Part shown: in pieces, positions 44,401 through 56,400 of the stretch
How positions within the stretch are numbered: the stretch's first letter is position 1
Layout: each line of letters begins with the position of its first letter
Assembly (NCBI GenBank): GCA_025642075.2
Contig: JAODUO010000535.1
Span: 187,501 to 251,500, forward strand
Origin: Ridgeia piscesae
Lineage: Eukaryota > Annelida > Polychaeta > Sabellida > Siboglinidae
Direction of reading: 5' to 3'
Length of the DNA: 64,000 bases
Position numbers and translations under genes: made by a program
The notes under the pieces: generated by a model
What the model was told of the DNA's origin: nothing
Database searches by the model: none
The model's input: the letters and a program-made list of their open reading frames with translations, nothing else

Positions 44401-47400
44401 TGGAGCTGATTTGGGGCTCACAGAGACAATGACTGCAGATGTTTACAGACCCTTAATCTGTATTTGTCCTTGGTAACTAATGTTTGCTGAGTGGGTACAG
44501 TAGAGTCTGCCAATGTCCAGAGCCTAACATTTCTTTTGTTCCTTAAACAAATTACCAACTGGCACCTGAGAGTACTAGACTTTAGTCTAGTACTTGGCAT
44601 TGTCCTGTGTGAGAATGACACTGACATTTGTTACTAAATGATTTCTTTTGAATATCTTGTTGACTTCATGCTTTAAACAAATACAAAGATACACCTGAAC
44701 TAGTAAACTGGTTAGCTTTAGATTAATATTAACTAACTTCTAAATGGACAGGAACCAGCCAATGGAGTTATTCCCACATATTTCCAGGTAAATACCATTT
44801 CACAGTAAATACCAGGTTATTCACATTGTCCTGTCTAAAACCAGTTTTTCCCAGAAATGTGCCAACCCTGGCTCCAAGATAATTATGATGCAAGACCACA
44901 ATAAGGTGCTCGTCCACCATTACCTGTGCGACCAGAGTACCCTATAAAAGCAGCATTATGCAGGTTGTCTGAATTTCTGTGAGCACGTATGTAGTGTGGA
45001 GTGATTAGAATTGATGTATTTGTGCAGTGTGGCATCAGAGCTGTCAAATTATGACAGCTGTCAGTCGGTGCATTTCTGCGTATTAATACAGTTGTCATTT
45101 TGCTTGGTGATGTAATCAGGGGCAATCCGTGGGTGGTTCAAGCAGAAATGGTATTAGAAGTTCACATATTTTTCACAGAACTTTTGTCTATGGAGGGTAA
45201 ATATGCTGTGAAATTGTCAATAACAGAGCTCATCAAGATTAGTAGGAAATGAAGGAAACGTTACAATGGTCGCCTATAAAAAAATGCAAATGTGGTCTGA
45301 CTCCATATGGTTATGTTGTAAGAAATTAACTTACTTTAGAGCATATCTTTTGAAACGTACGATGTTTCAACCCATCATCTACATTTCAAAAGATGTGCAT
45401 CAGAAAACAATTAGCCGACTGTTTTGTTATGTTAAGACATCCATCCCCGCAAGCCAGGCTCGTTGTGCTGCGCTACTGTACCCCTGGCTGATCACCTCTG
45501 CAAACTGTGGGAGTGAGCAGAGTCGAACTATAAAATTATAGCAATTGACTTAGCCAGTCGCTACTGCATCAGCCGGGGAACAGCATAAATACTCTGCATA
45601 ATTTGAAGACGGATACAAGACCAAATATGAAGACGATTCACAACATGTCACATCCTACACACTGAGCAGTGTAGCTGAAATCACCCAAAATTATATCACA
45701 TGACCGGAGACCAACCAGTCCTTGTGAGCGATTTCACTGCCTGACATTGAGGATTTTTTTCAAAGGGATATGCCAGATGCAGAGAAACCTTGTAATGACA
45801 GGTGATTACATCACAAGCTTCAGCTGCAATGATCCCCGATGTATGAGGATAGCGACATCTAGTGATTAACCGTTGAACTATTATAGTGGGAATGATTTCC
45901 TGATTCACATACTTTGTGGGAGTATTATATACACACTTTTTGATGACCCATAACATTTGTACAGTACATGGATAACACAAACTTCAAATAGTTTGTCTCA
46001 AAAAGTTTATTCTACACCTTTTTTTACATGAATCGCCCAAGACAAGACAGATGTTGGCTTGAATCAATCGGTACTTCTGCTAGACTGGGAGTCTCCTAAA
46101 ACGACGTTCGCAACATAGTAAACACCCACCAAGCAATGACCTGATTTCTGGCCTGTAGATAAGAATATTGCTTCAAACCAGTAACAGCTAGCTCTATGTA
46201 TCACACACCCACAACATGATATACATGTAGGCAAAATTAAAAAAATTCCAAAACCTGCAATTTGACCAATTTCTGCATTTGCAGACGGCTACACCATCTA
46301 AGCAAGCACAACTACGTTCGACGCACGCCATATTTGGTGAAAAAATACTTGTTTAAATAAATTTCATTGCATGATATATTGTTAAGTTGGAGGCACAAAA
46401 GCACGACAATGATGAGACAATAACATCAGGCCGTTCTGACACTTATCAACCCAACAAAATAAAGATGTATTTACATTAGAGTTCACCGGGGAAATCGTTT
46501 CCCTGTCAAGAGCACATAAAATTAGGTCATTGACAAGATAGGTAGATTTAGGATTTTTTTTAACTCATCATCACCAAACTAATAGCAGAATGGATAAAAC
46601 ACTGCAAAATGTCACATCCAATGACTCAACAACATAATATAATGAGATTTTTAAAGGTATTGCAATGTCATGTTATTGTAAAAGTTGACATACACGTTAC
46701 TGTAAATGTGACATACAACCTGGAATTTCTCCACATTTTGCAAAACATTTTGTACTGGCTATGTTCTGATGATTATATGGAAATTCGACTTTTCATCTTT
46801 CTATGGGGGGAGATGTGAATAGGGTGGGTTGTTTAGGAGACTGCGGCAGTGAAACACGTGAGGATATTTTGTGCGTAACACCAGCTAGTGTAACTTACGA
46901 TACGACCTGCCAATGCTCAGCAATCACTGGTACTAGAATGCCTCGACTATACTCTGCACTAGAAGGCATTCGGCGTTCATCAGGAGTAACACGCTGATCT
47001 ACACATTTTGATTGACGGTTTTATTAGAAATGTCACCCTACAGTATAGGTACAACATCTAATATGGCAGCCGTGTATGCACCTATAACAGGTACGCCTGT
47101 CACCCGCTCCCAGCCCGAGACGGAGGGACAGATTGAAGAAGTGTCCAGTCCTAAGTGACTGGATGGACCGAACAAACGAGGAACTAAATGATACATGAAG
47201 CACAATCCGTGTCGCTATATCGCTGAATACCCACAGTTGGGGGAGTTTAACATTAGACACAGTGTAACAACCGTACTTGAACGGGTAAAACATGATTGCG
47301 ACGCTGCCAAACATATGTTTTCTGCACACAAGCAAACCAAACTGACAGCAGTTATAACAAGTTTACTGGGCGGCGAATTCATTAGCGCCATGATTTGAAT

Positions 47401-47599
47401 CGTAAAGTCTGAATCGTGCAGTATAGAAGCCGCTGCAGTGTGATGCTAGAACCATTAAACCTGGTATCATTTATCTCAAACAAACATGACAAAGTAACAG
47501 CATAGATCGGTCAAAAAGCCACCCTTCCTATATTATCATCATCATCGTCCATTTGACCATTCCTCACATTCAGTATCAGTATGTATGCAGGTAGACTTC

Positions 47600-48058
47600 C
47601 CCGGTCTGTCCTGCATCGTACAGACCGACGACAACACAAGCCTTCCAGGAAGTCATATTCACGTACAATAGATTTGTTTAGATTCACGGACACGTCGTCG
47701 CGACAACGATGCACTTGTCGACGACAACGCCGATAAGTGCGCCGTGGTCGCCGTGGAAACAAGACAAAACGCATCACCTTTGCCACACAAAGACAGGTGG
47801 AACAAAATACAGAGATAGAGAGACAAGATGCCGATGACGGGTATAATGACACGTCTCTCGGTAACTACAAACAACACATGTGTCCGTCTGCACTCCGCTA
47901 TACACTCTCCGTTGCACTTAGAACACTTGTGTTACTTGCCCGAGCAGCGACTGCAGGTATCCCAGCAGCCTACGCTCCCGCATACTCATTCAGCATTCCC
48001 CGGCGGTTTCTCTGTTTCCGTGTAGTCGTCTGCCTTATCTGAAACCAACAATGTACCG
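47600..48058 (+). other. CpG-rich candidate first exon or promoter
   Basis: A locally CpG-dense stretch (GTCGTCGCGACAACG, GTCGACGACAACGCC) ends at a strong donor ACCG/GTAAGTATT, the first copy of the repeat that follows. Three forward frames carry only short ORFs without known domains, so it could be a 5' UTR or non-coding exon. Low certainty. Confidence 0.3.
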
Positions 48059-49262
48059 GTAAGTATTCAGCAGCCTTATCTGAAAAACACAATGTACCGG
48101 TAAGTATTCAGCAGCCTTATCTGAAACCAACAATGTACCGGTAAGTATTCAGCAGCCTTATCTGAAAAACACAATGTACCGGTAAGTATTCAGCAGCCTT
48201 ATCTGAAACCAACAATGTACCGGTAAGTATTCAGCAGCCTTATCTGAAAAACACAATGTACCGTTAAGTATTCAGCAGCCTTATCTGAAAAACACAATGT
48301 ACCGTTAAGTATTCAGCAGCCTTATCTGAAAAACACAATGTACCGTTAAGTATTCAGCAGCCTTATCTGAAACCAACAATGTACCGTTAAGTATTCAGCA
48401 GCCTTATCTGAAAAACACAATGTACCGTTAAGTATTCAGCAGCCTTATCTGAAAAACACAATGTACCGGTAAGTATTCAGCAGCCTTATCTGAAAAACAC
48501 AATGTACCGGTAAGTATTCAGCAGCCTTATCTGAAAAACACAATGTACCGGTAAGTATTCAGCAGCCTTATCTGAAAAACACAATGTACCGGTAAGTATT
48601 CAGCAGCCTTATCTGAAAAACACAACGTACCGGTAAGTATTCAGCAGCCTTATCTGAAAAACACAACGTATCGGTAAGTATTCAGCAGCCTTATCTGAAA
48701 AACACAACGTACCGGTAAGTATTCAGCAGCCTTATCTGAAAAACACAACGTATCGGTAAGTATTCAGCAGCCTTATCTGAAAAACACAACGTACCGGTAA
48801 GTATTCAGCAGCCTTATCTGAAAAACACAACGTACCGGTAAGTATTCAGCAGCCTTATCTGAAAAACACAACGTACCGGTAAGTATTCAGCAGCCTTATC
48901 TGAAAAACACAACGTACCGGTAAGTATTCAGCAGCCTTATCTGAAAAACACAACGTACCGGTAAGTATTCAGCAGCCTTATCTGAAAAACACAACGTACC
49001 GGTAAGTATTCAGCAGCCTTATCTGAAAAACACAACGTACCGGTAAGTATTCAGCAGCCTTATCTGAAAAACACAACGTACCGGTAAGTATTCAGCAGCC
49101 TTATCTGAAAAACACAACGTACCGGTAAGTATTCAGCAGCCTTATCTGAAAAAACAAGTACCGGTAAGTATTCAGCAGCCTTATCTGAAAAACACAACGT
49201 ACCGGTAAGTATTCAGCAGCCTTATCTGAAAAACACAACGTACCGGTAAGTATTCAGCAGCC
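48018..49262. repeat. 41-bp minisatellite carrying a 5' splice site in each unit
   Basis: Unit CAGCAGCCTTATCTGAAAAA plus CACAACGTACCGGTAAGTATT, about 30 copies. Copies near 48250-48430 read CCGTTAAG instead of CCGGTAAG, and early copies have ACAATG rather than ACAACG, so sub-families spread locally. Confidence 0.96.
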
Positions 49263-49326
49263 GCTCGTCTGGTAACTAATGTGAAAAGTTGCCAAGGCAC
49301 TTATTACATTATTTCATCAGTTATAT

Positions 49327-49360
49327 ATGCGTGCGTGCGTGCGTGCGTGCGCGTGCGTGT
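49327..49360. repeat. (GCGT)n microsatellite
   Basis: Short GCGTGCGTGCGT tract just after the 41-bp array. Confidence 0.95.
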
Positions 49361-49424
49361 TTTCATTTGTTCTAACAACACCCCTGTTGCTGTTTATGTG
49401 GAAATGTGGACTCACTAACAGCCT

Positions 49425-49886
49425 GGGGCCAGTTTCATAAAGCCTGCTTATGACGTCATAGCGGCAGGCATAGTTGCACTTAGGCTGTGCCATGTATTCA
49501 GGAGGCGTAACTTTATGCTAGTTGAAACATTTACGTGATGCTCCCCAAGTTCGTTGATGTTCCCGACATGCCCACTCTAAACTTTAACTCTAAATTATTT
49601 TTAATGTTTACACTGGAATGACTGAATATCATTTACATTATCATGGCTTGTCATTTGCTTTACGAACGGCAAAGGCAGCAGCTAAAGTGAAAAAGGGTGT
49701 TTACAGACACCAGAAATACAGGGATTCCCCACCGCGATCCAATTAGGTAAATTCTATGTCGATTTGTTTACGCGTATGCTAAATTGTCTCACGAAACTGG
49801 CCATAAGCTACACTGACTAGTCGCTGTTAGCTGCGACTAGTAGACCGCATAATTGCTCGTGCAGTTATGTGGCTTAATGAAACTGA
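49425..49886 (+). mobile_element. GTTTCAT-ended MITE, copy 2
   Basis: Same family and orientation as the copy at 40.7 kb; left end GGGGCCAGTTTCATAAAG, right end AATGAAACTG. Internal sequence including the GACTAGTCGCTGTTAGCTGC block is conserved; the right end is more decayed. Confidence 0.7.
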
Positions 49887-49993
49887 ACTGATGTTCAAGC
49901 TCAGTCTCAGGCCTGGCATTGGGTTGTTCAGTCCACATTGCTTTCTCTTAATTTGTTAGAGTGCGCCAAAATGGGCTTCCAAAGTGGCCAAGA

Positions 49994-49999
49994 TTTATT
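49994..49999 (-). terminator. Candidate EIF4H poly(A) signal
   Basis: Minus-strand AATAAA about 325 bases after the EIF4H stop; position is reasonable for a short 3' UTR. Confidence 0.4.
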
Positions 50000-50323
50000 T
50001 AACGTTAGTTTACATGTGAATTTGATAACATTAGCTCATCTGAGCTATTTTCCGCCAGTACTAAATGTCATACTTATACTATATTTTTCATATCTATACT
50101 GGTCTGAGTGGTCTCTATGTTGCTTCTTGCATAAAGTAATATAAAAATTATTATGTATTCGAATAAATAACACCAAACAATTAAATTCAGTTTTCTGCGA
50201 GTCTCAACAAAGTGAGTGTGATACATAATATTTATAATTAAAAAGAATTAGTTCGGAAATGATGGGAAGTGAAGATGTGACTAGATATAGCAGACAACTG
50301 AAAGGATTGTGCTATGAAAACAA

Positions 50324-50430
50324 TCACATTTCCTTCAATTGCACCTGAAATAAACAGCAATATGTACTTGAAACTGTTCCACAGACACCATCACAACTTT
50401 CTACTTTCTCCAGGTCTTCTTTTCTGGGTC
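50324..50430 (-). CDS. EIF4H: EIF4H terminal exon 8
   Basis: In phase 1 the frame reads EDLEKVESCDG and on to LKEM before TGA. Two acceptors fit: TGTGAAG (exon from 50430, adding GPRK) or GAAAAG (exon from 50418, giving GKPREDLEKVE, closer to human RPREEVVQKE). The last 20 or so residues have no counterpart in human. Confidence 0.65.
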
Positions 50431-53400
50431 CTTCACAGAAGTGGATAATCAGAGAAGGGTACAACGTATGACCCTCATTCAAGTGGACCCCTTTGCCTGC
50501 ACTCAGTAATAACAACACCTTCTGTATATCCTTACTAGCATGTTTTTATAAGCAAACACTGTTTCACCCTAGCAGACGCAACTTTGCAGGATGATACATC
50601 CAATGTACTCATTCTTGTTTTATAGCCCCAAACCAGTGTTTTATGTACAACAAACACAGTTTGTTTACAACAGACACGCTCATTTTAAATATCTTTTCAA
50701 GTGAATTCTAGGAAGCAGACAATATAAACCTCAACTCACCTCGAGGCTTTCCAGATCCAAAAATACTGGTGTTCCGTAAGGCAGTCGATACTTCATTTAC
50801 CGGGTCCTTCACAGTTCGGGGGAGCAACTTCAGCTTAGGCCTCCTGGCGGCAGATTCTAGCAACACAAAACTCTTGTTATTTTACTGCAGTCTCACAGGC
50901 ATGTGGGAGGAGGCAAGTCACTTCCAAGGAACATTAACGTGCTGCGGCGCTAACTTAGGAGGAAGGGTCATGCCGAAAAATAAAGACACCATTGTCTGTG
51001 ATACAATCTAGTGTATTTTCAGATTGCCGTCTTGTAATACAACTTCAACTTTGGCAAAACATGTCTCAACACATTACTTTTTATGTGTAGATGTATTGAA
51101 GAACCACACCACAATAAAAACGTAAAATTTACAGTACCCTGCAAACAGCAGGGATTCCGTCCTTTATTCAAATGTTATATTTGACATAGCCTCTTGTGTC
51201 TTATGCTTGCAATGCAGTGCCTATGAACGTAATGACTATTTATGGGAATGCCAGGCGAGCACACAATCATTGTAAGCGAGTAATTCATCAATTTTACTGT
51301 TGATAGTTTATAACAAATGTTCAATAAAATATTACTTTCATCGACGATTCGTAAATATGACGCCTGATGTTATTTAAATTCTTCAAAAACATTCAGTGAA
51401 ATTCAAGGACATTTGAGGGTACTCAAACGAAAAACTCAAGAACATTCAAGACATTCGACCATCTGTGCTGTGGAACTGTATGTGATGTGATGTTAGTCTC
51501 ACCTGGTGATGGTTCCCTCAGTTCTGGAAACCCTGATCCTCCGCTGTCGCGGCGTGGTCGACCCCCGCCCCGACCCTCAAAACCTCCACCTCCACCTCCA
51601 CCTCCACCCCCACGGCTGAATCCATCTGACCGGTCGTCGCGATCAAAGCCGCCTCTGAAATTCTCTCGGCCACCACCACCACCACCACCACCACCACCGA
51701 AGCCACCATCGTGACCCCCGCCGAAGCCACCATCGCGAGAGTAGCCGCCACCACTGCCCCCAAAGCCGCCACCACCGAAGTCACCCCCTCGGCCGCGACC
51801 TGCAACAATTGTACCACACTCAACACCAAGACACGACACGGTTGTATGGTTTCATGTGGCAATTGCGCTGGTATTGCAAAATATATCCCTTGGAGATACA
51901 CGAGGTAGTCACAGTTCTGAACATGCAAACACTGGTGGGGTTGGTGTAATTACTCACAGGAGAATCAGGTATCTGTTATACACAATCATTGGGGATTATA
52001 ACCCGCCCAAATCAACTGTCGAATGCATGCAATCATTAAGTTTTATATTATAGGATCATCACTGAATCAGTTGTTACATGTAATCACAGGAATAATTACC
52101 CACAGGATCATCACTGAATCAGTTGTTTGTTGCATGCAATCACTGGGGAATAATTACCCACAGGATCATCACTGAATCAGTTGTTTGTTACATGCAATCA
52201 CTGGGTAATAATTACCCACAGGATCATCACTGAATCAGTTGTTTGTTACATGCAATCACTGGGGAATAATTACCCACAGGATCATCACTGAATCAGTTTT
52301 TTGTTACATGCAATCACTGGGGAATAATTACCCACAGGATCATCACTGAATCAGTTGTTTGTTACATGCAATCTCTGGGGAATAATTACCCACAGGATCA
52401 TCACTGAATCAGTTGTTTGTTACATGCAATCACTGGGGAATAATTACCCACAGGATCATCACTGAATCAGTTTTTTGTTACATGCAATCACTGGGGAATA
52501 ATTACCCACAGGATCATCACTGAATCAGTTGTTTGTTACATGCAATCACTGGGGAATAATTACCCACAGGATCATCACTGAATCAGTTGTTTGTTACATG
52601 CAATCACTGGGGAATAATTACCCACAGGATCATCACTGAATCAGTTTTTTGTTACATGCAATCACTGGGGAATAATTACCCACAGGATCATCACTGAATC
52701 AGTTGTTTGTTACATGCAATCACTGGGGAATAATTACCCACAGGATCATCACTAAATCAGTGTTCTCTGCTACACCTTGCTATGTACTAGTTGAATGATT
52801 TATTTACAATTTCAACATTTATGGGTGCCACACCCATGAAATTACGTCTTTGTCATGACATCATCCCAATGATATATACAGGTTACTCACCCCCAAAATC
52901 ACCCCTGCCACGTCCGCCTCGAGTATTTCGGTCTCTGCGCCCCTCTGCAACGTCCACTCTGATTGTTCTGTCTTCTAGCAACTGTAAGGTGAATAAACAG
53001 TCACTAAGGGTGTTATGTGTATATCACTAACAAGATCAACAGTCATAATCTAGTATCTACGCATCACTGGTGAAATCACAGAATCATATAAACGCAACAC
53101 TAAAATGGAATTTGTCAATTCAAAAGAACTTACTTTCCAGCTAGTCATTCTGCAGTGACTTATAACTTATATATTCAAAATTATAGTCTGTAGTATTGTA
53201 GTTAAATTTGCTTGTTTGTATTATGTTTTATTGTTGCTAACAATGTTCCGAGTACAATGTTCTGGATATAAACTTTCATTCATTCATATAAAAGATATTC
53301 CTTCTTCCTCAGAATGCCTAGCTAATAATGTAATATATAATAAAGTCAACTGTATCTTTTCCTAGTTTACACAAATCAAAGTCCTTGTTTTCATATCATC

Positions 53401-56400
53401 ATGGACAACTCAGTTCCACTACATGCATGGGACATCCATCATGTGACAAGTTTTTATATAAAATTTAGTTCAGCAAATCCACAAATCTAGATAACGTGAT
53501 CATAGATGACTACACAAAATGGTTGAATTAACTTGTCTGTACATTACATGTGACAACTTACAGCGCCATCCAGTGTCAACGCCTCCTCCAGGGAACTTAG
53601 GTTACCAAACTCAACATATGCAAAACCTAGAGAGAAAAAGAAGACATGATTTATGCACGTAAAAAGGGCCGTCTAATCGTGTGGTTGATACTAAACATGT
53701 TTTATGTACTAATGCGTCACCGTCTTTGATACGAATGGGTCACCGTCTTTGATACCAATGCGTCACCGTCTTTGATACCAATGCATCACCGTCTCTGATA
53801 CCAATGCGTCACCGTCTTTGACACCAATGCATCACCGTCTTTGATACCAATGCGTCACCGTCTCTGATACCAATGCGTCACCATCTCTGATACCAATGCG
53901 TCACCGTCTTTGATACCAAGGCATCACCGTCTTTGATACCAAGGCATCACCGTCTTTGATACCAATGCGTCACCGTCTTTGATACCAATGCGTCACCGTC
54001 TTTGATACCAATGCGTCACCGTCTTTGATACCAATGCGTCACCGTCTTTGATACCAATGCGTCACCGTCTCTGATACCAATGCGTCACCATCTCTGATAC
54101 CAATGCGTCACCGTCTCTGATACCAATGCGTCACCATCTCTGATACCAATGCATCACCGCCTTTGATACCAATGCGTCACCGTCTCTGATACCAATGCGT
54201 CACCGTCTCTGATACCAATGCGTCACCATCTCTGATACCAATGCGTCACCATCTCTGATACCAATGCGTCACCGTCTTTGATACCAATGCATCACCGTCT
54301 TTGATACCAATGCGTCACCGTCTTTGATACCAATGCGTCACCGTCTTTGATACCAATGCATCACCGTCTTTGATACCAATGCGTCACCGTCTTTGATACC
54401 AATGCGTCACCGTCTTTGATACCAATGCGTCACCGTCTTTGATACCAAGGCGTCACCGTCTTTGATACCAACGCGTCACCGTCTTTGATACCAATGCGTC
54501 ACCGTCTTTGATACCAATGCGTCACCGTCTTTGATACCAAGGCATCACCGTCTTTGATACCAACGCGTCACCGTCTTTGATACCAAGGCGTCACCGTCTT
54601 TGATACCAAGGCGTCACCGTCTTTGATACCAATGCGTCACCGTATTTGATACCAAGGCGTCACCGTCTTTGATACCAACGCGTCACCGTCTTTGATAATA
54701 ACACGCCACCGTCTTTGATACTAACCAGTCACCGTCTTTGATACTAATGCATGTCTTTGATATTAATGCGTCACTGTCTTTGATACTAATGCGTCACTGT
54801 CTTTGATACTAATGCGTCATTGTCTTTGACACTAATTACTAAACACGTTTTTTATTTAGCACTATATGTCGAATTCCTAACAAAAACTATGTCTATTTTC
54901 CACCTACAGTGCATATTATCCATTAATTATTGGTGTCTTATACCATTGGTAATACTTTACTAATAATGTCGGTTAGACATACATTTATTCCTCATAAGTA
55001 TGCATGTTTTACGTGACTGTTCTGAGCAGTGTAAATGGACCACTCATTAGTTGATTAAATTTGTTATGTAACTTGCAGAGTAAAGAGCTATTTCAGGTAA
55101 CTAGATAGTGTTTACAAACATTGCAAAATTTACAAAAACACTCACCCTTAAATCTGTCTGTTTCACGGTCTCTGACAAGTCGCACACTTTTAATCTAAAA
55201 TAATACAAAGACTTATTATCTTCAGGCCAACGGTGTATGATAAGGTAAAACAACTAAGTATCCATATATTTCCACGTCACCGCTGGAACAAAGTGGAAGT
55301 ATGCATTAGCTGAACACTTGTCTCTTCAAGCAGGTTCAAAGGTTAAACTTGAATATGTCGCAGCGTTTGGCAAATAACTCCCAGCCAGTCATGATTCTTT
55401 TTAATTAAATCTCTGTGTCTTGGTTTTTATATCTGGTGTCGTATCACTGTCAAAGGTAGATGCAGCCTTCAACGTTCTCAATCTATGTGCTGTTGACATG
55501 TACTCAGTAACTGGTGTGTTGTTTTCTAGCATCATTTTTTTCTTTGGCAAATTCTTTATCAGATCTTGATTTTCACTTTCGTCAGCTACATCCTGCAGTA
55601 ATTGATATAGTTCATCATTGTCAACAGTTTGGAAGCATACAAAAGGTATGGATGGGACGAATCTGGATTTTCACTTGAATATCCTCGACATTCCGAACAC
55701 AAATAGAATTGAATACTCAGCGGCTTTGAATTCAATTAGAATACTGAACACTCTCAAGAACTCTTGCCGGGATCTGCACGACGGCGTCATCTCATGGCCA
55801 TAAGTCCGAGCCGGAGTCGTCAGCATCACGACCACATGCATCGTCATCGATCTTTTTGTTTACTTTTTTGACCTTACCATGAAAACGACTTCTTAGAGCC
55901 ATCAAACTTCTCTTCACATACCTTATGTACAATTGTACATATACACACACTAGGTTACAAAATTAAATCATTTAAATTCCTATAAAGAATAATATTACCA
56001 AACAAATTTATGCAAAACTCAACATTATTTGCGGCAATAATTACTATAACATCGGTAATTTAGGTAACCCACATTTTATCACAGCATCACTATATATGAC
56101 CTTCACAGATTCTGGTTTTACCCTAGCCGTAGAGTAACCCAAACTAACCTTAGTGTTTTTAACTAATCCTAAACTTACCGTAAACCCTAAGCTTAAACCT
56201 AACGAGACAAAAGATTGTTTTGCGGTGGAGGACACAAAGTAAAATATCCCAGTGATATCCATTTATCTAGCTGTGAATTTTCGAAATTTTTAATATGAAT
56301 CGAATTTTGTCCCATCCTTAACAAAGAGTATGTTTTTTCTTTACCCTCAGAGTATACTCTAAAAACATTGACTGGTGTGACTAATATGTACCAACAATTG

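Larger units (their letters stand above)
41168..47500. other. Intergenic, no gene recognised
   Basis: AT-rich sequence between the convergent BRIP1 and EIF4H genes. Apart from the LINE tail near 44.1 kb and short hairpins (CTTTTGAAA/TTTCAAAAG at 45348-45396; GAATGCCT/AGGCATTC near 46937-46972), I see nothing with coding bias or a family match. Confidence 0.5.

Noticed and set aside
47511..48042. ORFs of about 100 codons on both strands as protein genes
   Set aside because: No recognisable domain; openness is explained by local GC content. Kept only as a possible non-coding first exon.
51487..51928. Plus-strand Pro-rich and other-frame ORFs
   Set aside because: Shadows of the glycine-rich EIF4H exon 6.
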